Position numbers and translations under genes: made by a program. A stretch of 64,000 nucleotides of DNA from Flaveria trinervia. Taxonomy: Eukaryota > Streptophyta > Magnoliopsida > Asterales > Asteraceae. Under the pieces are notes generated by a model. It saw nothing but the letters and a program-made list of their open reading frames with translations. It was not told where the DNA came from and did not search any database. Positions within the stretch are counted from its first letter, which is position 1. Every line of letters begins with the position of its first letter. This document shows positions 21,961-34,588 of this stretch, piece by piece. Location of the stretch: positions 27,889,882 through 27,953,881 of the forward strand of contig CM046453.1 in the NCBI GenBank assembly GCA_025506515.1, in the 5' to 3' direction.

Positions 21961-23094
21961 TTTTATTATTATTTTTATTTTTTTTTAATTTTGTTTTTTT
22001 TTTTAAATTATAATACTTAAAGGAAGCACATCTAATAATGAGATCTAAAATAATCAGAGATCACATTCTCTAAAATTTTAGAACATAAAGATGATCAAAA
22101 AATCATCTACCAGTCATGAGATCATACTGAATACAAGATCTGATCACAATCTGCACAGAAACAATTGAAATTAGAACAAATCAATAACGACTGCTCATAT
22201 AATTGTCCACTTAAACTCATGCCTTATCCTTTTTCGAACAACAGCTATGATTCATTTAAGGTTCGATTAGATGCTTTAAAATGCAAGACCCCACAATCAT
22301 TTGGTTAAAAACCTCACCCAACCTCAGGATTTACTGAATTATGAATCAATCTTCAAAGAACAAGGTTTGTGAATTACTGTGCAAATGATTATCAACAGAA
22401 TATTTCATTCTGAGAGAAATTCATCGATAAGATGATTTGACATAATTATATCAAAATGGTGAGAGCTCCAGATCTATACTCACGTATAACAGAGGAGATA
22501 ACCATTTGAACATGTGCTGATGAGAGCTCCAGGTCAGTACTATCGTACAGCAGAGGAGATCATCACTCCAGGTCAGTACTCACGTAAAGCAGAGGAGATA
22601 AGCACAGACACAAGACATCTTGACACTAAATATACCAGCAGAGGATGATGACAAAACAAAGCAAAATGAACGAAAGATTCATTCTCAATCCAATTTTTGT
22701 CAGGACTCAGTTTTTGTGCAATCCAAAACGATTGAGTAAATCCAGACATTCTTAAGCATAAAGTTTAATTTAATCAAAAATGCTGGTCTACTTCATTCGT
22801 CAGGCAGAGTGTATCAAGCATATCGTAAAGAATCTGATCCATTTCTTTTTTTAATGTGAAACAGAATCCAGTAACAGTTACTATCATTTCATAGAAGTAC
22901 TGGTCATGTAAATAAAAATTTTTAGAGAATATACAATCATTTCTCATCATGTTAAATTCCAATCTCAAAATAATGATATTACTCCCCCAAATTTTTATTT
23001 TCATATTTCTATTATTATCAATGAATTTTCATTTTAATTAAATTAAAAAAAATTTATAAAATTTTTTTTAATAAAGAAATAGAAAATGAAAATT
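21945..23094 (-). other. TE-1 post-pol spacer
   Basis: No gene seen. An A/T-only stretch (about 21950-22010) is followed by ordinary AT-rich DNA. Three imperfect repeats of about 40 bp with core TACTCACGTA and CAGAGGAGAT lie at 22462-22605. A second A/T tract occurs at 23030-23085 just before the pol end. Confidence 0.6.
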
Positions 23095-24790
23095 TTAAAA
23101 AGATATTAACCCAAGCATAGAAATCAGTTCATAAAAACGAGGTTTATCAAATGTTTTTATGAAAAGATCAGCTTTTTGATTTTTTGTATCGATGGGTATA
23201 ATATTAATGAAACCTTTCTCTTGAGCATCACGAATAGCATGAATTCGCATTTCAATATGCTTTGTGCGGGAATGATGAATGGGGTTTTTAGCAATTCCAA
23301 TGGCAGCCTCATTGTCACAGAATAAAGGTGTATGAAGGAAATTAATTCCATAATCAATCATTTGATGTTGGATCTAGAGAACTTGAGAGCAGCAGCTGGA
23401 GCAGCAGTATATTCAGCTTCCCCTGTAGAAAGAGAAATAGTAGTTTGTTTCTTGCTCTGCCAGGATACCAGACAATTTTCCAAATATTGACAACCTCCAG
23501 ACACAGATTTTCTGTTTAACCTGCAACCATTGGAATCACTATCAGAGTAAGCATGTAAATCAAAATTTCCACCATATGGATACCACAACCCGAGATGAGA
23601 TGATCCTTTGAGATAATGAAATATTCGTTTGACAACTTTCTCATGAGATTCCTTTGGAGCCGACTGATATCTAGCACAGTAACCAACAGCGAAAGTGATA
23701 TCAGGACGACTTGCAGTAAGATACATGAGAGAGCCAATCATAGACCGAAAAAGATGAGGATCAACTGGTTTTCCATTTTCATCCGGAGTTAGACAGGTCT
23801 GAGCAGTAAAAGGAGTCATTTCAGTAGACGCATCATCCATCTTAAATTTCTTCAGAATATCTTTAATGTACTTTTCTTGATGAATAAGAATTCCTTCTTT
23901 CTGTTGTTCAACTTGCAATCCAAGAAAGAAACACATTTCACCCATCATACTCATTTCAAACCTTTGGCTCATCACTTCTTCGAACTCTCTACACAATTGA
24001 GAGTTTGTGTAGATCCAAAATAATATCATCGACATACACTTGAACAAAGATCATTTCACCATTCACCTCTCTTTTAATAAGGTCATATCAATGGTACCAC
24101 GAGAGTAACCATTGCTTAGAAGATATTGCGTAAGAGTCTCATACAGATTCTGGGTGCTTGATGAAGACCATACAAAGATTTATCAAGTTTATACACTTTA
24201 TCAGGAAAATCAGGATCTTCAAAGCCTGGTGGTTGACACACATATATCTCCTTATCAATGTCTCCGTAGAGAAAAGCACATTTCACATCCATCTGGTAAC
24301 TTTGAATTGTTTATGAGCAGCATGAGCAAGAAATATTCTGATTGCTTCAAGACGAGCAACTGGAGCAAAGACTTCTGTATAATCAATTCCTTCTTCTTGA
24401 GCAAAGCCTTGCACTACAAGTCTAGATTTGTTTTGCACCACCACACCCCGATCATCTGGTTTGTTCTTAAATACCCATTTTGTACCAATTGGATATTTGT
24501 TGGGAGGTAAATCAACTAAGGTCCAAATCTAAGCTTTCTAAACTATTGAAGTTCCAATTGCATAGATTCTACCCAACAAGGATCTTGCAGAGCAGCATGA
24601 ACATTTTTTGGAACAATTTGAGAAATGAAGCATGAGAAAAGACAAACATTAATCCGGCCAGATTGACTTCGCATGCGAACACCATCAGAAACAGATCCAA
24701 TCACATTATCGAGCGGATGATCTTTCAAAGTTTTGTAATCACTTGAAGAAGGAAAGATAGTTGAAGAAGTATCAGCCATGTCCGGAGAAA
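23095..24790 (-). pseudogene. TE-1 reverse transcriptase and RNase H
   Basis: Minus strand: YKTLKDHPLDNVIGSVSDGV (about 24730), a decayed palm region (24500-24110), VQVYVDDIIL (about 24030), MSMMGEMCFFLGLQVEQQ, KFKMDDASTEMTPF, MIGSLMYLTASRPDITFAVG, LGLWYPYGGNFDLHAYSDSD, SGGCQYLENCLVSWQSKKQT, SLSTGEAEY and the C-terminal LFCDNEAAIGIAKNPIHHSR to LISMLGLISF. Catalytic YVDD and the RNase H S-T-G-E-A-E-Y remain. Frameshifts fall at about 24790-24050, 24010 and 23365. Confidence 0.85.
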
Positions 24791-25860
24791 GATTAGATGA
24801 AGGTGTATCAATGACAGGTGTTGAATCAGTAAGTTAGGAGATGTAGGAGAAAAGAATCAGATAATGGAGCTTGATCAGGCATTAGACGAGAGCATTGACA
24901 GATCAGTTTGAAACAGCAGTCATTTACTAGCGGGATGGATGGAACAGACGATGGAGATGATGTAATAACATCGTTTGAGTACTTGGAATTGATGTATCAT
25001 CATCGAAAAATGGCAAATTAAATGAATTCAACACAGTATTGGAGTCAAAGAACCATGCAGGTTCAGATTTCACTTCAGAAGGATTGGATTCTTGCCAATC
25101 AACATAGAATGACTCTTGAACAATACGTGTTCTCTTGTTATAAACTCGGTACGCCTTTTGTGAAGAAGAGTATCCAACAAAATAACACTCGTCAGAAACA
25201 ACACCAAATTTTGTCTTTTGAGATTGAGTATTCAGAAGAGTACAAGAACATCCAAATGTCGAAAGAAATCAATTAGTGGCTTCCTCTTATGAAAAAGTTC
25301 ATAAGGAGTCTTCACTTTATCTTTCACAATTAGCACCCTGTTTAGAACATAAGATGCACAATTACAGCTTCAACCCAGAAAATAATGGGTAATGAGGATT
25401 CTATGAACATTGTACGAGCAGCTTCACAAGAGTGCGATTCTTTCTTTCTGCAATACCGTTTGCTGGGGTGTTCTTGCAGCACTAATTTCTCACAATCCCT
25501 TTTTCAGCACAAAATGAATCAAGAATCTGATTTTTAAATTCAATGCTGTTGTCACTTCTTAATCCCATAACTCTTCTCTTACTAACTAATTCAATAGAAA
25601 TGATTAATTTCTGCAATTCCTCTGCAACTTCACTTTTGTGTGCAAGAAACCTCACCCATGAATAACGTGAGGAATCATCTATAACAACAAGACAAAAAGA
25701 TTTTTTAGCAATTGATTTAACACTAATTGGCCCAAATAAATCAGTATGTAACAACTCAAGAGGACTTGATATGCTATTTAAAAGTTTGGGCTTATGAGGT
25801 TTCTATGTTGTTTCCCTTTGGCACATGCCATGCATTTTTCAGTAACAGAAAAATCTTTTA
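24791..25860 (-). pseudogene. TE-1 integrase
   Basis: MLHTDLFGPISVKSIAKKSF (25754), VVIDDSSRYSWVRFLAHKSE, LRSDNSIEFKNQILDSFCAE. The first two catalytic Asp residues are present, although DNS replaces the usual DNG. The region with the catalytic Glu (usually NGVAERKN) is disrupted near 25450-25480. The C-terminal integrase with FGCSCT-like and K-x-x-x-K-x-G-Y text is heavily decayed (25300-24800). Confidence 0.78.
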
Positions 25861-26383
25861 AAGGAAGTCCTCTAACAAGATTGTTCTTACTAATTTATTA
25901 ATTATCTTAAAATTGACATGGCCTAAGCGACGATGCCACAAGAGTGACTCAGAGGTTGATGCTTTTGAGAGAAGACAAGTTGCAGTAGCCTTTGACTCAT
26001 TTGAATTCATATCAAGAAGATATGTATCATGTATCCTTGGAGCACGCATGAGAATTAAATCCTCCGGAATAGCTATCGCTGATTTTAAAAATAAACATTC
26101 GTCAGATTTAAATAGAACAGGAATGTCTTTATCACAAATTTGAGAGACACTCAAAAGATTAAAAGCCAATTCAGGAACATGGTTGACTTTTTCTAGAGTA
26201 AGAGAACCATTGGTAACTTCTCCTTGTCCAATCATTTTCCCACCCTTCTTATTTCCAGCAAATGCCACATATCCTCCATCTATAATCCGATAATTGGTCA
26301 ACAAATCCTTTAATCCCGTCATATGCTTGGAACATCCGCTATCAACATGCCACAGACTGTGTACAATCTTTGAAGAGGATCCC
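25858..26383 (-). pseudogene. TE-1 protease and pre-integrase
   Basis: LWHVDSGCSKHMTGLKDLLT (about 26350) gives the D-S-G protease site. Then GYVAFAGNKKGGKMIGQGEV, VPELAFNLLSVSQICDK, LLDMNSNESKATATCLLSKA and LWHRRLGHVNFKIINKLV follow, the H-x-H part of the pre-integrase finger. The frame is open from 26322 to 25858. The following C-x2-C pair is lost to a frameshift. Confidence 0.82.
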
Positions 26384-28300
26384 TGAAATGAATTAACAAA
26401 TCATTCAGCCAGGAGCAATAGGGACCCAGATTGAACAACTTTTGTTTTTAAAGAAGCTGATTTTTTACAAAAATTATTAACCAATTTTTTCAATTTATTC
26501 CCAAAACAATTCCTATTAGAGGATCTTTGAATCAAAGGGCAATTTTTGATAAGATGATCCTCTTCACCACACCTGAAACAATGATGTTTGAATCTAGGTC
26601 GATGATGTGATGAGGTAAAAATAGGATCAATAATAATCTCCTCATCACATTCAGACAAACTAGAATCAACATCACTGAATGTCTCATACATCTCATGATG
26701 TTTTGTTTATTTGAATCAGAGTTCTTCTTGTCAAAATCAAAACGTGATTCTTCTGACAAATTAGTAAAACTCGTACCATTGGTACCAGTGTCAGATAAAG
26801 ACGAACTACATTTTTCTGATGATGTCATATTAATGGTATGAAAGATGGAATAGGTTGAGAAAAGAACTTTTTGAAAGAATTAATTTTAAGTTGCTCAGTT
26901 GTTTTAGGAGAAACATCAGATTCATTGCATTCATTACCAGAACAAAAATCATCACTATCGTGATTTGAAGTACAAGATGAAATAGAACTATCAAGAGAAC
27001 ATGAGACATTCAAGTGTGTACATTTGAACTAGAAACAAACACTGAATTTAAACTAGACTTATTATCTAAAACAGACTGTTGATTGTCGGTGTACTAGAAC
27101 TAGTGCATCCAAGCCACTAGTTGGTCCATAGTCGTAGTCTTCACGAATGTACTTAGAGTTATTCCCGACTAAACCTGCAGACATACTGTCAGTATCTGAT
27201 TTGATAAATCATTAGAAGGATGAGGAACATGCATAGGAGAATAACAGTATGTACTAGGAGGAGGATAAACCTGTACATTTTCATAACCCAAACCTATTGT
27301 AATTCTTGCTCCCCGTTGAGATTTACAAAGATCATCATGTTTCATTCCAAATAGTCCATTTATCTAACTTGGACTGAAGTTTGCTTGCTTCAAATTCAGC
27401 AAGAGCAACCCGTTCAGTCAAAGTATTAACCTCTACATTTCTTTCCAAAACAATTCTTTTTAAATGATCAGTTTCTTTTAAAGCCTCATTTAATTTCACA
27501 AAATATTTGATTCATTCATTTTAAGTTCATCATTAATTCATTTTAAATCCTTTTCATTATCAATTAACAACATTAGCCTTATAAATCCCAAAAAGTCTAA
27601 TTTTGCAAGCAGATGAGCACATATCCTGTATTACCTCATAAGGAAGTCCCATTACCATCCTTTCGGCAGCTAAAGCTTTATCGCACATGCATACTGGAGT
27701 ACTTGATTTCCTTTCCTCAACAGTAGCGGCCGCATCATCCTTCTCTTTTCCTTTCGCAGCTTTTGAATTCCTTACTTCATCTGAACCTGTAATTTCCTCT
27801 TTCTCCTCTCCATCTGCCTTCTCTTCTTTCTCCTTTACTGAAGATTCATTTTCTCCTTTGAATTCCTTGAACAACACAAATTCATCTTTATCAACTTCCA
27901 TCTCATCACTTTCCACAACCTCAGCAACTAACGCGTGATTTATTTCAGATCTTGTTTCTTCCACCTCCACGCACTCCAGTCAAAGTTTGAGATCAAAGCT
28001 GACTCCTTTTTGAATTTCCTTCTTCCTTTTCTTTCTCTGCTTTCAATCTTGGTACTCCAGTGTTACTAGGATCTGTGACAATTGGTAATGGACATTCACG
28101 TTTAAAATGTCCCAATTGTTTACAGTTAAAGCACCTCAATTTTGACTTATCAAATCCTAGTTTTAAGGTAGATGATTGACCACCAAAGTTCTTTCTTCCT
28201 GTTCTTTCCATGAATCTCCTGGCTCTTAAAGTTAACATCGCCATTTGCCATTGAATGTCAGTTTCTTCTAATCATCAGGATCAACCTGATACATATCCTC
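26384..28300 (-). pseudogene. TE-1 gag C-terminal region with two zinc knuckles
   Basis: The first knuckle, KLRCFNCKQLGHFKRECPLP, is at about 28150-28090. An acidic Glu/Lys/Asp-rich block (27970-27600) follows, then low-complexity Ser/Asn text (27013-26700), then a second knuckle CFRCGEEDHLIKNCPLIQ at about 26590-26530. Two knuckles with a long charged spacer match Sirevirus gag. The stretch 27030-27560 is too broken to read. Confidence 0.7.
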
Positions 28301-28319
28301 CATAGTCATTCTTTACCTT

Positions 28320-29471
28320 TCAATTCACCAGCAACAAGAGCTTCATAGCTCTGAACAAACATTCCAAAAAGAGCCATGTTTCAGATGAAATTGAAGTTTC
28401 AGCATTCACCTTAGAATTTCCCAATTCTTTTCCAACATGATTACTACCACTCGAGAAATTACTTGTATTGCTCCCTCCTTGAATTGGATTTTGAATGTGA
28501 GAGTTTGCAGCGGATGACAACAAAGCAGCATTTTGGGAAAAACCAGATGTGGGCATCATAGTCTGGTTAAATTCTCTTCTTTTCATATCCAACTCAAAAG
28601 ATTTCAACTTGTTAATGATATCCATCAGCTTATAATCTGTAAAACCTCTTTCTTGTTTGAGCATCCTCACTTGAAGACTCCACTGTGGTGGAAGAGAATC
28701 GAGAAGCCTGTTAACTTGTTCACTGTTGGAGAGTCTTTCATCATACTTCTTCAGAGTGCTTGAGACGGTTAAGAAACAATTTGTCAGATCTGTCAAACTT
28801 TCATTCTTGTATCCTACAAATGAATTAAACTCCTTTTCAGCTTGAATACTCTTGTCTTTCACCAGATCTGCATTCCCATCATAGAATTCATAGAGAGCAT
28901 CATAAAGGGATTTAGCATTTTTATGCTCTACAAAACGATTGTAGATATCTGGAGCCAAGCAGAGAGTTAGAGCAACAAAAGCTTTTTGATCACGATCAAT
29001 CAGTTTCAGATCTCTTTCAATATAAGAAGATGTGTCTTTGTTCTGAGAAACGACATCACCAACCGTAACCATAGGTATATGAGGACCTGAAATAATCGAT
29101 TCCCATTGATTATGATCTGTGTAGAAAAAGAAAGCTTTGAGACATCTCTTCCAATCTTCAAAATTATCTCCATTAATGAGTCTTGGAGGTCTATTAGGAG
29201 CAACACTTTCAAGATCCGCAAGTGTAAGAGTAGTTAATGTCGCGATGCTAGTTTCGGCATAAAAATTGATAATTTCGCTGACAAATTCGCTAACAAATTC
29301 GCTGAAAGAGGTGACTTGGCTATAGTTTCGCTGAAACAATACTATCGCAGATACTTTCGCAAAAACAGACACTTTCACTTGCAATTTCAGAGTACTTTCG
29401 CTTGAACAGAGACAACAATTGCTTAGTTTCGCTACTAAATTCGCAGGAAACAAGCTTGAACTTTCGTTCAA
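28320..29471 (-). pseudogene. TE-1 gag (UBN2-type)
   Basis: Open for 383 codons. The core reads FEDWKRCLKAFFFYTDHNQW, IERDLKLIDRDQKAFVALTL, LAPDIYNRFVEHKNAKSLYD, EKEFNSFVGYKNESLTDLTN, SEQVNRLLDSLPPQWSLQVR and YKLMDIINKLKSFELDMKR, typical copia gag helices. The first 90 or so codons (MNESSSLF...) are leader rich in the GTTTCGC motif and probably not the true N-terminus; a start near LADLESVAPN is more likely, but no good ATG is there. It ends by frameshift before the knuckle. Confidence 0.82.
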
Positions 29472-29869
29472 AAATATTTCGGCAGCAATTTCGCTTGATG
29501 ATTGGTCAAAAAAACTAATGAACTTTCGTTCAAGGGAATACTTTCGCTAAAACTCTAGAAAACAATTTCTGATCTAAAATAACTCATAATTTCGCTGAAT
29601 GAAGATGACAGTTTCGCTGTAAGAACAGTAATTTTGCTGGTCGATCTCAAAACCCTTTTTCACCTCAAAATCAATCTGAAATCATCCAAAACTCAATGAA
29701 TTTGAGATTTGATGATTGTAGAATCTTCCTCAATCAAGAACAAGCATAATTCAATCAATTTCCATGCCAAAAACAGCTGATAATCCAATGAAAATTGATT
29801 GAAACTAGATATTGACCAAAACCACAAAAAACTCAACGAATCAAGAGCACTAAGGCTCTGATACCATAT
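29472..29869 (-). other. TE-1 leader and primer binding site
   Basis: TGGTATCAGAGCC (29866-29854, minus) is the initiator tRNA-Met primer site, 3 nt from the LTR. The leader (with 29240-29660) carries TTTCGCT/AGCGAAA motifs, the same family as the LTR and internal promoter. No gene. Confidence 0.85.
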
Positions 29870-30390
29870 TGTTAGTCCATGTGATCGATGAACAGTACAA
29901 TTGATAGGATAATTTGATCAATATCAAACACACAATCCAAACAACAACAATTGAGAAGTGAATATGATGAATCAAGACATAATTGGTACTCAAATGAACA
30001 AACTCACTCAATAACAATAAGCACAATTGTATTTCAATGAAGTAACTGCTTAGAAATGGTAGCTTGCAACAGAATTCCACGATTAGGGTTTTGCCAGCCT
30101 CCCATACAAAGTGAAATGACACTAGTATATATAGCAGTCATAGATTCGCTGACAGTTTCGCTACCAGCGAAACTGTCATGCCGAAACTATAGTTTCGCCC
30201 GGCAGAACACAAGTTCGTCGGGTAAACCAAAACAACAAACTGTGAGCGAATGTATAGATTCGCTCATAGTTTCGCTGGACTGCCAAACCTGCTAATTAAA
30301 AACAAAATACAAAATGAAACTAACAAAAGTCCTATTACAATGTAAAGTAAACATCTATACTAAAGTGAGTCCAACCTAACATGATCTTCA
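29870..30390 (-). mobile_element. TE-1 5' LTR
   Basis: 521 bp; plus-strand edges TGTTAGTCCATG and ATGATCTTCA. Palindromic GTTTCGC/GCGAAAC motifs at 30140-30300 lie upstream of the TATA box (30126-30134, minus). Nearly the same sequence as 2354-2872. It abuts pol sequence of another element on the right (AACAT at 30391). Confidence 0.9.
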
Positions 30391-32395
30391 AACATAGACT
30401 TATACGAGCAAAATGTCTTTCCCAAACTTCCTTATTAAAAAATTATTATCAACGGTACCTCTAGTGTAACCATTCTTCAGAAGAAATTGAGACAGGGTCG
30501 CATACCACAGCCTAGAGCTTGGTGCAGCCCATATAGACCTTTATCGAGCTTGCACACAAGTTAGGGTGCTATGGTCTTCAAATCCTGCAGGCTGGCACAC
30601 ATAGACTTCCCTATCTATCCCCATATAGAAAGTTAACTTGACATCAAGCTGGTAGATAGTAAAATTCTTAGATGCATCATAAGCAAGAAGACCCTAACTG
30701 CTTCAAGTCTTGCAACAGGTGCAAAAACATCAGTGTAATCGATTCCTTCCTCTTGAGTGTATCCTTGAACTACCAGTCTTGCCTTATTCTTAATGTTCAA
30801 GCCTATATCATATCTCTTGTTTTTGAAAACCCATTTGGTGCATATAGGTACCTAACCGGATAGTAGCGGACAGAGGTTCCAAACCTTTTAACTTTTGAAT
30901 TGAAGCAATTCCTCTTACATTGATTCAACACAGCTACTATCTTTCAAGTCATCTTCTACCTTCTTGGGCTCCATCTGAGACAAAAAGCATGAGTAGAAGC
31001 AGACATTCCCATTATGAGATTGTCCCCTAGTTCTCACACCTTCAAAGAGATTTTCCAATGATGTTTTCAGCTGAATGAGTGTTGTGAATCCTAAGCCCTA
31101 GAATTACATCCAGTTGCATGGATAAATCCATATTTGAGAAGTTTGGCTCAAGATTTTGAACACTTGGTCCAGCTGATGTTTCACACTCATTCAACGAGGA
31201 CTGATTGAATGACGGAGAAACAGCATCAACATCAATTGGCTAAGAAGTAGTATTAACATTGTTTGTTCCTTCAAGATGCTACTTCTATCAGCTTGGTGTT
31301 GTATGTTAACAGCTGATAAGTTATTAGGCTCACTTTTCTGGTAACTGGTTGAAGCTCCACTGGTTCCTGAAATGGTCATGCTGTCAGATCTACCAATGGT
31401 GGGAGCTTGAGGTTTAGAGACTCTTGGAGAACTTGGAAGAGGTCTGGGTAACTCAAATAGCTGGTCTTCATTAGAATCATTTTGAGTACCTATTCCAGCT
31501 AGAGCATTCTCACAAGATGGTTTAGAATAGTTTAGAAACAATTCTAAATCAAAAATGATCAGGGCCATTCCCCCTAACACAAGGAGTGTGCTCATTAACA
31601 ACAATATTGGATGATTCCTCAAATTGTTGATTTATAATGTTGTAGACTCTATAAGCAATAGAGGTGGAGGAATATCCCATAAGATGCATCATCTTACTTC
31701 TCAGCAAATTTTGCTAACTTTTCCTTTGTGTTAAGTATGGTACACCTGCTGCCAAAGGACCTTAGAAAGCCAATGAACGATGGCATCTTGTTCTATAGCT
31801 CATAAGGGGTTTTTCCATATTGCTGGAAAATGAGAACCTTATTTTGCACATAGCATACCGTGCTGACTGCCTCTGCCCAAATGTTAGAGGTAGCTTTGAA
31901 TCAGCTAACATGGTCCTAGCAGCCTCAATCAGTGTCATGTCATGTTCCTCCTCTCAGCAACACCATATTGTTGAGGAGTTCTAGGCACTGAATTGTCTAG
32001 TAATCCCTTTTGAGTTACAGAATGAGTCAAGAACTTGATTCTTAAACTCAGACCCTTGATCACTTCTAATTATATTTACCTTGTGATCAATTTGATTTTC
32101 AATTCTAAGAATAATATATTTTAAAGTTTCAGTTGTTTCATCCTTAGTTCTTAAAAAGAAGACCCATGTAAATCTTGTGAAATCATCAATGATCACAAGG
32201 CAATATGATTTTCTTCCAATACCCATTATACTTATTGGACCAAATAAATCCATGTTCAATAAGTGTAATAGGGTGGTGATAGAGTTAACTTCTTTAGATT
32301 TGTGAGAGACTCTATGTTGCTTTCCTTTCAGGCAAGCTACATAGTGGTCTCTACAAAAAATTTCTTTTTGGGCACACTATGTACCAAGTTATTTT
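30391..32395 (-). pseudogene. Older copia pol remnant (integrase to RT)
   Basis: Minus strand: MNMDLFGPISIMGIGRKSYC, LVIIDDFTRFTWVFFLRTKD, IIRSDQGSEFKNQVLDSFCN (32259-31981) give the integrase Asp-Asp pair. Degraded integrase C-terminus and a Ser/Pro-rich linker (31622-31191, with PRPLPSSPRVSKPQAPT) follow, then RT N-terminal text including the region before the palm at 31120-30400. It stops at the TE-1 LTR on the left and at the TE-3 LTR on the right. Many stops; older than its neighbours. Confidence 0.75.
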
Positions 32396-33217
32396 TGTAG
32401 ATACATGTGTACCTAGTTTTGAGCTTAAATGTAAATGTGTTTCATGTCTTACACAAATGTAATGAATGGGTTCAATGAAATATAATATGTGGTTGATGTT
32501 TATAATGTTTAATATTTCATATTATTACTGTGTTAAAATATAATGAACTTACTTTATAGGTTTGAGGTTGTTGTACACAATTCTAAGTCATAATGATTGA
32601 GTAATGTGTTCAACATAGACGAATGAGTATTAATGCTAATGGCCCATACTTATGGACCACACGCATGAATAGATCATGCTTATGGACCAGTCGCATGACT
32701 AAACCATGAAACTGGATCAGTTGCACAATTGAGATATAAGATTGACTCAGTCGCATGACTGAACCTTCAGTCGTGCGTATCGATCAAACGCATGACTCAG
32801 TCACACACAACCATGCTCTAATGGTTCAGTCGCACGTCTGAACCATGCTAATGGTTCAGTCGCACGACTGAACCATGCTAATGGTTCAGTCGCACGACTG
32901 AACCATGCTAATGGTTCAGTCGTACGAATGAAAGCCCCTAACATATAAATACCACTTAATTCATTGAAAAACTTAACAATTCGAAAACACTTGACACTCT
33001 TACGAACCCTAGCCATGCACAACGTCTAAGGAAGCCTGTCCACCTTCATAGATTGTTCATGATCGATCTCTATTTGTTCATAACATTTAGTTTCAATCTT
33101 ATATCAATCGGGTAATTGTTCTCACTCATTGGATCACCAATCAAATAGGATTCCGCACTATTTGATTCGGGATAAACGCAGAATCTGTTAGTATTCCATA
33201 CATACATGGTCCTGACA
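32396..33217 (+). mobile_element. TE-3 5' LTR
   Basis: 822 bp, TGTAGATACATG to GGTCCTGACA. U3 holds many CAGTCGCACGACTGA-type motifs, with four near-identical units of about 30 bp at 32811-32931 (ATGCTAATGGTTCAGTCGCA and on). TATAAAT follows at 32944-32950. R-U5 contains GGATTCCGCACTATTTG, also present in LTR H. The left edge is placed by comparison with LTR H and is less certain than the right. Confidence 0.78.
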
Positions 33218-33701
33218 AGTGGTACCAGAGCTTAGGCTCTTGATTTTGAGTTTGATTCAATTAGAATCATGTAAAAACTCACGTTTTACTCAAAAGAGTC
33301 ATCTTTTTTAGTCCATGGGTATTTTTCGACGTTTCCAGGCATCAAAGTTGAAGTTTTTCGTCATATGGCAGATTAGGGTTTTTGGGTAAATCGTAATTCG
33401 TGTTCAAGTGCCAAAAATTCAATTTTTCCAAACACAACAGCCTTTAGTTGCACGAATAGCTCATTCGTACGATTGAACTCATTCGCACCCTCCATCTGCA
33501 CGACTGAACTCAATCATATCCTTCATTCACACGACTGAAAACCTTCAGTCGTTTGAGTCCATTTTCCTTCTTCATATGCACGACTGAATCCAATCGTACA
33601 ATTGAATTGATTCGCACTCTTCATTCCCACGAGTGATCCATACGCATTATCCATTCGCATGATTAAAGTCATCCTGTTCTCAAAGTACAAAGTTCACAAA
33701 A
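33218..33701 (+). other. TE-3 leader with primer binding site
   Basis: AGTGGTACCAGAGC at 33218-33231 is a variant initiator tRNA-Met primer site. 33430-33660 again carries GCACGACTGAA motifs. No gene. Confidence 0.8.
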
Positions 33702-34588
33702 ATGGAAGATCAGTTTTCAACATTTATTGCTGGGAAGGACTCACGCATACAGAACCTTCTGCTTCTGGAGAATTAGATAGGAAATCACAATAAACCACCT
33801 AAGCTTATAATATTGGATGACTATCCACAATCGAAACAACGGTTCGAGATTTACCTAAATGGAATTGATCCCAACCTCTGGACTTCTATAGAAACTGGCT
33901 ACACGGTACCGATCAGCGCAAATGGAGTAAAGTTGACATTGGGTGGAATGAGTGTGGCTTAGAAGATACTCTTCAATGCAGAGAAGAAAGTCTATGCTCT
34001 ATTGACTCAGTTAATCCTGAAAGATATCTTCCACCAATTTTGTGATAACAAGTAGGCGAAAAAGTTATGGGAGGCATTAGAGAAGAGATACAATGGGAAT
34101 GCGACAATAAAGGCACTAAAGGCGAAAGCTCTCAAGAAGGAGTTTGATAATTTCTCCTCAATTGGGAGTGAGAGCTTGGATGACATCATCGATAGGTTCT
34201 ACCATCTGATGAGTGAGCTGCACACTCATGGTGTAACGACATCTATGGAAGATAAAGTTTCAAGCTTTGCAGATGGTTTGCCTGAGAAATTGGATTCATT
34301 TGTGTCCAACCTGAGACAGAATGATATACTTGCTACGTTGGACATAATTGACTTCATCTTGAAGTTAATGGAGGAGGAACTAAGGATAAAGTACAAGTCT
34401 AAGAAAATCTTATGTTCAGAATCCTTAACTCTACAACTCGGTTCCCAATCCAACTAGTTCAGGAGCACCACTTCAAACAGCTTTTGTGTCCAGTTCCATA
34501 GCTCCTTCCCAATCCACTACTTCAGGACAAGAAATGTCTGGGTCATCATTGACTCAATACCTAGTGCCTGAAGTAAATACTACGAAGT
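33702..34588 (+). pseudogene. TE-3 gag, N-terminal part
   Basis: Starts MEDQFSTFIAGKDSRIQNLL. Then ILDDYPQSKQRFEIYLNGID, IFHQFCDNK, KKLWEALEKRYNGNATIKAL, LKKEFDNFSSIGSESLDDII, RFYHLMSELHTHGVTTSMED and FADGLPEKLDSFVSNLRQND follow, a UBN2-type copia gag. In-frame stops occur near 33778, 33961 and 34053 and a frameshift near 34430. Gag is interrupted by the gypsy LTR after VPEVNTTK and resumes at 48539. Confidence 0.82.

Larger units (their letters stand above)
20651..30390 (-). mobile_element. TE-1: Sirevirus-like copia element, 3' end truncated
   Basis: Minus orientation: 5' LTR 29870-30390, primer site 29866-29854, gag, knuckles, protease, integrase, RT, RNase H to 23095, post-pol spacer, internal promoter with TATA at 21838-21844, and accessory ORF start at 21121. 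The ORF is cut at 20651 and the element's own 3' LTR is not attached. The separate 3' end of this family is seen in the arms (2354-4510, 18626). It inserted at its 5' side into the older pol at 30391. Confidence 0.82.

Noticed and set aside
32801..33022. 73-codon minus-strand frame with a repeated EPLAW-type peptide
   Set aside because: It is a by-product of the 30-bp tandem repeat in the TE-3 LTR, has no homologue I recognise and lies in U3.
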